Positions 21,342 through 25,409 of a DNA stretch of 25,409 bases are shown here, in pieces. The notes under the pieces are model-generated. The model did no database searches. It saw only the letters and a program-made list of their open reading frames with translations, and was not told the origin of the DNA. Numbering within the stretch: position 1 is the first letter of the stretch; each line of letters starts with the position of its first letter. The stretch is taken from positions 1-25,409 of the forward strand of contig URHI01000013.1 of NCBI GenBank assembly GCA_900547565.1, given 5' to 3'. The position numbers and the translations under genes were made by a program. Origin of the DNA: an uncultured Eubacteriales bacterium. Lineage in GTDB: Bacteria; Bacillota; Clostridia; Oscillospirales; CAG-272.

Positions 21342-22067
21342 TTGAATAACATACATCTGCGCTGGCTCATAGCCATAATACTGCTGTTGATTTTTATTGC
21401 CGTAACGGCCGCATTTGCACTGCCGTCATTGCTCAGGCCCAATGATGCCGACGCGCCCGCACCGCGTGTTCAGGTTATAATAGACCCCGGGCATGGCGGA
21501 GAAGACGGCGGCGCAGTGGGTGCAGACGGCACAACCGAAAAAGACCTCAACCTGAGTATTTCTCTTATGCTGCGCGACATGCTGGTATCATCTGGCGTCA
21601 ACGTCATAATGACGCGAACAGAGGACGTACTGCTGTACGACCGCAATGTCGACTATCACGGTAGGAAAAAAGTGCTCGACCTGCAAGCGCGGTTGGATAT
21701 ATGCCGTGCAAACCCGGATGCACTGTTCGTCAGCATACATATGAACGCATTTCCGCAAAAAAAATACGACGGTCTGCAGGTGTACTACCCTGCCGCAGAT
21801 GAAGCTTCTGCCGTGCTGGCACGCGACATACAGGACTCAGTCCGTGCCGCGCTTCAGCCGGAAAATCTGCGGCGCGCCAAGGCTACAGGCAGTAATATAT
21901 TTCTGCTGGACAAAACTCCGGGGCGGGCGGTATTAGTTGAGTGCGGTTTTTTGTCCAACACCGCAGAATGTTCACGCCTGTGCAACACTGCCTATCAGCG
22001 TCAGCTGGCGCTGGTACTGTACGGATCGATCATGAAATATTTGTCTGACGGGCTTGAAAGTCCTTGA
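21342..22067 (+). CDS. N-acetylmuramoyl-L-alanine amidase, CwlD-like
   Basis: A 241-residue Amidase_3 enzyme that cleaves the MurNAc-L-Ala bond of peptidoglycan. An N-terminal membrane anchor (about 8-28) places the catalytic domain outside the membrane. The zinc site is complete: His51 in IDPGHGGEDGG, Glu66 in TEKDLNLS and His133 in VSIHMNAF, with catalytic Glu200 in LVECGFLSN. Size, anchor and the GLQVYYP segment resemble CwlD, which starts muramic-lactam formation in spore cortex. That fits an endospore-forming lineage, though a vegetative role is possible. The start is a TTG at 21342, with CGGAGG 9 nt upstream. It is followed by radA, which has its own promoter. Confidence 0.87.
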   Translation: MNNIHLRWLIAIILLLIFIAVTAAFALPSLLRPNDADAPAPRVQVIIDPGHGGEDGGAVGADGTTEKDLNLSISLMLRDMLVSSGVNVIMTRTEDVLLYDRNVDYHGRKKVLDLQARLDICRANPDALFVSIHMNAFPQKKYDGLQVYYPAADEASAVLARDIQDSVRAALQPENLRRAKATGSNIFLLDKTPGRAVLVECGFLSNTAECSRLCNTAYQRQLALVLYGSIMKYLSDGLESP

Positions 22068-22092
22068 TTTCGGACAGCAAATAATGTATAAT
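22064..22092 (+). promoter_or_regulatory. sigma-A promoter of radA
   Basis: TTGATT (22064-22069), 17-nt spacer, TATAAT (22087-22092). The -35 hexamer overlaps the amidase stop codon. Confidence 0.65.
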
Positions 22093-22137
22093 TATTATGT
22101 TCAATCCAACAGTATCCCTGAAAGGCAGGACTGAAAA

Positions 22138-23511
22138 ATGAAAGGCAATAAAACCGTTTTTGTATGCTCGGAATGTGGTTTTGTCAGTCCGAAGTGGACA
22201 GGCAAATGCCAGGCCTGCGGCGCATGGAACACCATGTGCGAGCAAGCGCCGGCCCCCGAAGTGAAAGGCACTGCACTCAAGCGACACTCGCCCTCAGGCG
22301 ATAGCCATGCCGTAACGCTCAATACATACGAGATCCCGGATTATTTCCGTGACTCTACCGGTATGGGAGAGTTCGACCGCGTGCTGGGCGGTGGGTTGGT
22401 AGAAGGCTCGGTAGTACTTCTGTCAGGCGAGCCCGGCATAGGTAAATCGACACTGCTGATGCAGATATCCGCCTGCCTCGGTCAGGACCGACGCGTGCTT
22501 TATGTCTCGGGAGAGGAGTCCGGTGGCCAGTTGAAGCTGCGTGCACGCCGACTCGGCATCGAAGGCGACACTATCTTTCTGCTCACAGAGACCAACATAG
22601 ACAATATTCTGTCCGAAATTGATAGTGTCAAGCCGGACATACTGATTGTTGATTCCATACAGACGGTCTACAGCGGCAACAGCGCATCGTCGCCGGGCAG
22701 TGTAACGCAGGTCAAGGAGTGCGCCATGGCCTTTATCGCTCGCTCCAAAAGCAGCGGATTTTCCACTATAATGGTGGGGCATGTCAACAAAGAGGGCAGT
22801 ATTGCCGGTCCCAAAGTGCTCGAGCATATGGTAGATGCCGTGCTGTGCTTTGAAGGTGACCGTCAGCAAAATTACCGCATAATCCGCGCAGTAAAAAACC
22901 GATACGGCTCAACCAATGAGATAGGTGTGTTCGAGATGACAGACAAAGGGCTGGCAGAGGTGCCCAATCCTTCCGAAATGCTGTTGTCCGGCCGTCCCAA
23001 GGACACACCCGGCAACTGCGCGCTGTGCTCTCTTGAAGGCACGCGACCGATCATCGCAGAAATACAGGCACTTGTAACACCAACCGTTTTCCCCTCTCCG
23101 CGCCGTACCTCAAACGGAATCGACTACAACCGCATGTATCTCATTCTGGCGGTGCTTGAAAAGCGGTTGGGGCTGCGCTTCTCGGCAAATGACGTTTATA
23201 TGAATGTCATAGGAGGTCTTGAAATAGGTGAACCTGCCTCCGACCTGTCTGTGGCACTTGCGCTTATATCGTCGCTGACCGATAAGGTCGTTCCGGACGA
23301 ACTTATAGCGCTGGGAGAGTTGGGGCTTACCGGCGAGTGCCGCGCAGTATCCAATCTCGATTTGCGGCTTCACGAAGCCTCGCGTCTCGGCTTTACTCGC
23401 GCCATGGTTCCCTACCGGAATATTGAGCGTCAAAAGCAGGATTTCGGACTTGAGCTTATTCCCGTGAAAACGATTTATGACGCACTGCGCGTACTGCGGG
23501 CAAAAGATTAA
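22138..23511 (+). CDS. radA: DNA repair protein RadA/Sms
   Basis: A 457-residue RecA-like branch-migration helicase that helps process recombination intermediates and, in competent bacteria, natural transformation. The N-terminal zinc finger has Cys10, Cys13, Cys24 and Cys27. The RecA core has Walker A GEPGIGKST (97-105), Walker B ILIVDSIQT, and the RadA-specific KNRYG motif (253-257; KNRFG is usual, a conservative change). A Lon-protease-like C-terminal domain follows (DVYMNVIGGLEIGEPASDLS, then GELGLTGECRAV). The ribosome site before the ATG at 22138 is weak. It has its own promoter and a strong terminator. lexA and comEC in the same window are functionally related but not linked by operon. 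Confidence 0.96.
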   Translation: MKGNKTVFVCSECGFVSPKWTGKCQACGAWNTMCEQAPAPEVKGTALKRHSPSGDSHAVTLNTYEIPDYFRDSTGMGEFDRVLGGGLVEGSVVLLSGEPGIGKSTLLMQISACLGQDRRVLYVSGEESGGQLKLRARRLGIEGDTIFLLTETNIDNILSEIDSVKPDILIVDSIQTVYSGNSASSPGSVTQVKECAMAFIARSKSSGFSTIMVGHVNKEGSIAGPKVLEHMVDAVLCFEGDRQQNYRIIRAVKNRYGSTNEIGVFEMTDKGLAEVPNPSEMLLSGRPKDTPGNCALCSLEGTRPIIAEIQALVTPTVFPSPRRTSNGIDYNRMYLILAVLEKRLGLRFSANDVYMNVIGGLEIGEPASDLSVALALISSLTDKVVPDELIALGELGLTGECRAVSNLDLRLHEASRLGFTRAMVPYRNIERQKQDFGLELIPVKTIYDALRVLRAKD

Positions 23512-23549
23512 ATGTAATGTTCAGCTCACAAAAAACGTCGCAAATGTGT

Positions 23550-23600
23550 CGCCAGTAATAAAAAATCCATTCTTTTGAAGAATGGATTTTTTTACTGGCG
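23550..23600 (+). terminator. terminator of radA
   Basis: The inner stem AAAAAATCCATTCTT pairs with AAGAATGGATTTTTT around a TTG loop, with a T-run in the right arm. Outer arms CGCCAGTA and TACTGGCG extend it to about 23 bp with a 2-nt bulge. Confidence 0.88.
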
Positions 23601-23730
23601 TTGAGAAAGCATATGTACCTGGCCTGCCGTCGTATGTGAGGTTAGGAGTATTATTACGTCCGTATTCCCCAAAAGACGCAATTCCAAAATCATATCCGGA
23701 GCAGCGTCATGCCGGTGCAGCGAGTAAAGA

Positions 23731-23769
23731 AGATCCGAACTCCACCGTCGTTTGATGAGGTTCGGATTT
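23731..23769 (-). terminator. possible terminator behind tRNA-Leu
   Basis: ATCCGAAC (23733-23740) pairs with GTTCGGAT (23760-23767); wobble and A-T pairs extend the stem to about 11 bp, with a 17-nt loop. On the minus strand it lies about 40 nt beyond the tRNA 3' end and is followed by TCTTCTTTACT, a weak T-tract. No gene is evident in the remaining spacer between 23601 and 23810. Confidence 0.4.
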
Positions 23770-23810
23770 CTGATGCCAACACCCGATAATTAGGTGTCAA
23801 CTCTGCCGGA

Positions 23811-23897
23811 TGGTGCCGGTGGCGGGGGTCGAACCCGCACGGTATCGCTACCACTGGATTTTGAGTCCAGCACGTCTGCCAGTTCCATCATTCCGGC
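23811..23897 (-). tRNA. tRNA-Leu (anticodon CAA)
   Basis: A class II tRNA of 87 nt with encoded CCA (23813-23811). The anticodon arm CTGGA-CTCAAAA-TCCAG gives anticodon CAA (codon UUG). The long variable arm folds as GGTA-GCGA-TACC, and the T arm is GCGGG-TTCGACC-CCCGC. The leucine-type D loop (GAACTGGCAGAC) is normal. The acceptor stem begins GCCGGAA and ends CACCGGC: five pairs are good, but positions 6-67 (A-A) and 7-66 (A-C) do not pair. A consensus promoter lies just upstream. Confidence 0.93.
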
Positions 23898-23910
23898 GTG
23901 AACAATCCGT

Positions 23911-23939
23911 ATTATACCATAAGATGGGCGGCAAGTCAA
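23911..23939 (-). promoter_or_regulatory. sigma-A promoter of tRNA-Leu
   Basis: TTGACT (23939-23934), 17-nt spacer, TATAAT (23916-23911) on the minus strand, 13 nt before the mature tRNA 5' end. Confidence 0.8.
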
Positions 23940-24005
23940 GAGAAATTTCAAGTAAATTCGCAAAGTAAATGCACTTGCTCCGGGATGCGTGCTTTCCGAA
24001 CACCC

Positions 24006-24042
24006 ACGCGCCGCAAAAAAGCCTTGCATTTTCCCGGCGCGT
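24006..24042. repeat. inverted repeat bracketing the topoisomerase -35 element
   Basis: ACGCGCCG (24006-24013) and CGGCGCGT (24035-24042), perfect 8-bp arms 21 nt apart on either side of TTGCAT. The right arm lies in the promoter spacer. It could be an operator for a dimeric regulator; no regulator is known to me. Confidence 0.4.
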
Positions 24043-24052
24043 GTGGTATAAT
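24024..24052 (+). promoter_or_regulatory. sigma-A promoter of the topoisomerase gene
   Basis: TTGCAT (24024-24029), 17-nt spacer, TATAAT (24047-24052), about 75 nt before the ATG. Confidence 0.75.
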
Positions 24053-24126
24053 GAAGCGGAATCATGCACCCGCAAGCCGGGTGAATACATATAAACACAT
24101 AAAATTAAGGAAGGCAGGAGAAAGCC

Positions 24127-25409
24127 ATGCCCCAGAAGATCGGTGTAGGTGTAACCGAAGAAAAAACAGCTGCGGCTAAAGCGGCTCCCCAAAAGGATAA
24201 AAAGACGGCAAGGTCGGCATCCGCCAAGCCGGACGGATACGGCGATGAGAGCATCACGTCGCTCAAGGGTGCAGACCGCGTCCGCAAGCGTCCGGGCGTC
24301 ATATTCGGCTCGGACGGGCTGGAGGGGTGCGAGCACTCCTTCTTTGAAATCCTGTCCAACGCCGTGGACGAAGCGCGTGAGGGACACGGATCGGTCATAA
24401 AGGTCACGTACTTCCGCGATCTGAGCATCGAGGTGGACGACCGCGGGCGCGGCGTGCCGCTGGGCTGGAACGAACGCGAGGGACGCTGGAACTGGGATCT
24501 CATCTACTGTGAGCTGTACGCCGGCGGAAAATACGACAACAACAGCAACGGTTCCGCATACGAGTACTCGCTGGGACTGAACGGTCTGGGCGCCTGCGCA
24601 ACGCAGTATTCCTCCGAATACATGGAGGTCACATCCTACAGCGGGCAGGTCAAGCGGAGCATCTCCTTCCGCAAGGGCGAGGTCGTCGGTGAGTTGACCG
24701 AGGAACCGCTGGACAAAAAGAACGCCCGGACGGGCACCGTCATCCGCTGGCGCCCCGACCTGGACGTATTCACCGACATCCGCATTCCGCACGAATTCCT
24801 CACCGACATACTGCGCCGGCAGGCGGTTGTGAACGCAGGGGTTCGTTTTGACCTGCTGTTCGAGCAGGAAGACGGCAGCTTCCCACTGGAATCCTTCTAC
24901 TACCGGGACGGCATCGCCGACTACGTTGCCGAGAAGGAAGGGGAAAGCCTCCTCATCCCGACGGCACAGTGGCATCTGGAAACCTCCGGGCGCGACCGTG
25001 CGGATAAGCCCGACTATAAGCTCAAGGCAGATTTTGTCTTTTCCGCATCAGCCTCCGCGCCGATGCTGGAGTACTACCACAACTCCAGCTTTCTGGAGCA
25101 TGGCGGCTCACCGGACAAGGCAGTCCGCTCTGCGTTCGTGTACGCGGTGGATAAGTTCCTGCGGGCGGGCAAGAAGTACAAGCAGAACGAGCCGCGCATC
25201 ACGTTTCAGGATATTGAGGACTGCCTTGTGCTGGTCATCAACAGCTTTTCGACTCAGACTTCCTATGAGAACCAGACAAAAAAAGCCATTACCAACACCT
25301 TTATATACAGTGCCATGAACGCTTTCCTGCGCGAACAGCTGGAGATTTACTTCATGGAGCATCCCGCCGAGGCGGAGGTGTTTACCGGTCGGATTCTGAA
25401 CAACAAGCG
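24127..25409 (+). CDS. type IIA topoisomerase B subunit (GyrB/ParE-like), 3' end missing
   Basis: The first 427 codons of a GyrB/ParE-type ATPase subunit, open to the window edge. A Lys/Ala-rich N-terminal extension (about 1-35) precedes the GHKL ATPase domain: LKGADRVRKRPGVIFGS (about 46-62), N-box EILSNAVDEA (74-83), G1 VDDRGRGVP (103-111), and G2 SLGLNGLGACATQ (148-160). The last matches GLHGVGAS in standard GyrB but with clear differences. The transducer part (TDILRRQAVVNAGVRFDLLF and onward) follows. The TOPRIM and tail domains lie outside. The divergence in the ATPase boxes points to the extra clostridial GyrB-like topoisomerase rather than the main gyrase. AGGAG lies 6 nt before the ATG. 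Its GC seems higher than that of its neighbours. Confidence 0.88.
   Translation, partial: MPQKIGVGVTEEKTAAAKAAPQKDKKTARSASAKPDGYGDESITSLKGADRVRKRPGVIFGSDGLEGCEHSFFEILSNAVDEAREGHGSVIKVTYFRDLSIEVDDRGRGVPLGWNEREGRWNWDLIYCELYAGGKYDNNSNGSAYEYSLGLNGLGACATQYSSEYMEVTSYSGQVKRSISFRKGEVVGELTEEPLDKKNARTGTVIRWRPDLDVFTDIRIPHEFLTDILRRQAVVNAGVRFDLLFEQEDGSFPLESFYYRDGIADYVAEKEGESLLIPTAQWHLETSGRDRADKPDYKLKADFVFSASASAPMLEYYHNSSFLEHGGSPDKAVRSAFVYAVDKFLRAGKKYKQNEPRITFQDIEDCLVLVINSFSTQTSYENQTKKAITNTFIYSAMNAFLREQLEIYFMEHPAEAEVFTGRILNNK

Noticed and set aside
23601..23767. minus-strand open frame of about 65 codons considered as a small gene or integrase tail
   Set aside because: There is no start codon with a ribosome site, and the sequence contains a hairpin and part of the radA terminator. 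I kept it only as a low-interest observation.
23811..23897. tRNA-Leu as an integration site for a mobile element
   Set aside because: There is no integrase, no repeat of the tRNA 3' end within the window, and the flanking genes are housekeeping.
23848..24975. 375-codon minus-strand frame across the topoisomerase gene and tRNA
   Set aside because: It overlaps the tRNA-Leu and the clearly coding GyrB-like gene, and its product has no coherent motifs.

Overview
The window looks like chromosome of a Gram-positive, Clostridia-type member of the Bacillota (Oscillospiraceae-like is my guess; GC is roughly one half). Pointers are AGGAGG-type ribosome binding sites, several TTG starts, consensus sigma-A promoters with 17-nt spacers, a Bacillus-type LexA box (GAAC-N4-GTTT), SpoVB-like and CwlD-like proteins typical of endospore-forming lineages, FakA/FakB fatty-acid kinase, a ComEC channel and a divergent clostridial-style GyrB/ParE homologue. 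I see no phage genes, insertion sequence or CRISPR array. Nearly everything is housekeeping or regulatory.

Layout. 1-2.9 kb: start of a probable rubredoxin (minus), a NamZ-type exo-muramidase (minus) and a divergent SpoVB/MurJ-type flippase. 3.0-6.8 kb: a minus-strand unit lexA > FtsX-type permease > ABC ATPase, with a LexA operator over the lexA promoter. 7.0-8.8 kb: GTP-type PEP carboxykinase. 9.0-11.5 kb: a minus-strand lipoprotein, then an LCMT-type methyltransferase broken by one extra base, followed by a GNAT acetyltransferase. 11.5-15.6 kb: five minus-strand genes, FakB(DegV) > hemolysin III and ECF sigma > zinc-finger anti-sigma > FakA. 15.6-16.2 kb: a gene-poor stretch with a decayed gene. 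16.2-17.4 kb: a GyrI-like ligand-binding protein and a GNAT enzyme behind a perfect-consensus promoter that carries a large palindrome. 17.5-20.8 kb: glycerophosphodiester phosphodiesterase > ComEC (minus). 20.9-23.6 kb: stand-alone acyl carrier protein, CwlD-like amidase, RadA. 23.8-25.4 kb: tRNA-Leu(CAA) (minus) and the 5' part of a type IIA topoisomerase B subunit running off the end.

How it may fit together. The most interesting block is 11.5-15.7 kb. Both halves of a fatty-acid kinase (FakA, and its fatty-acid-binding partner FakB) lie in two adjacent minus-strand transcription units. One is led by an ECF sigma factor and its zinc-binding membrane anti-sigma factor, and the other also encodes a hemolysin III membrane protein. 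Upstream of each unit is the same ECF-like element, TGTAAC-N15-GGTA. This suggests an autoregulated membrane-stress regulon that controls exogenous or recycled fatty-acid activation. Family assignments come from motif recognition by eye, with no database search; promoter and regulon statements are inference.
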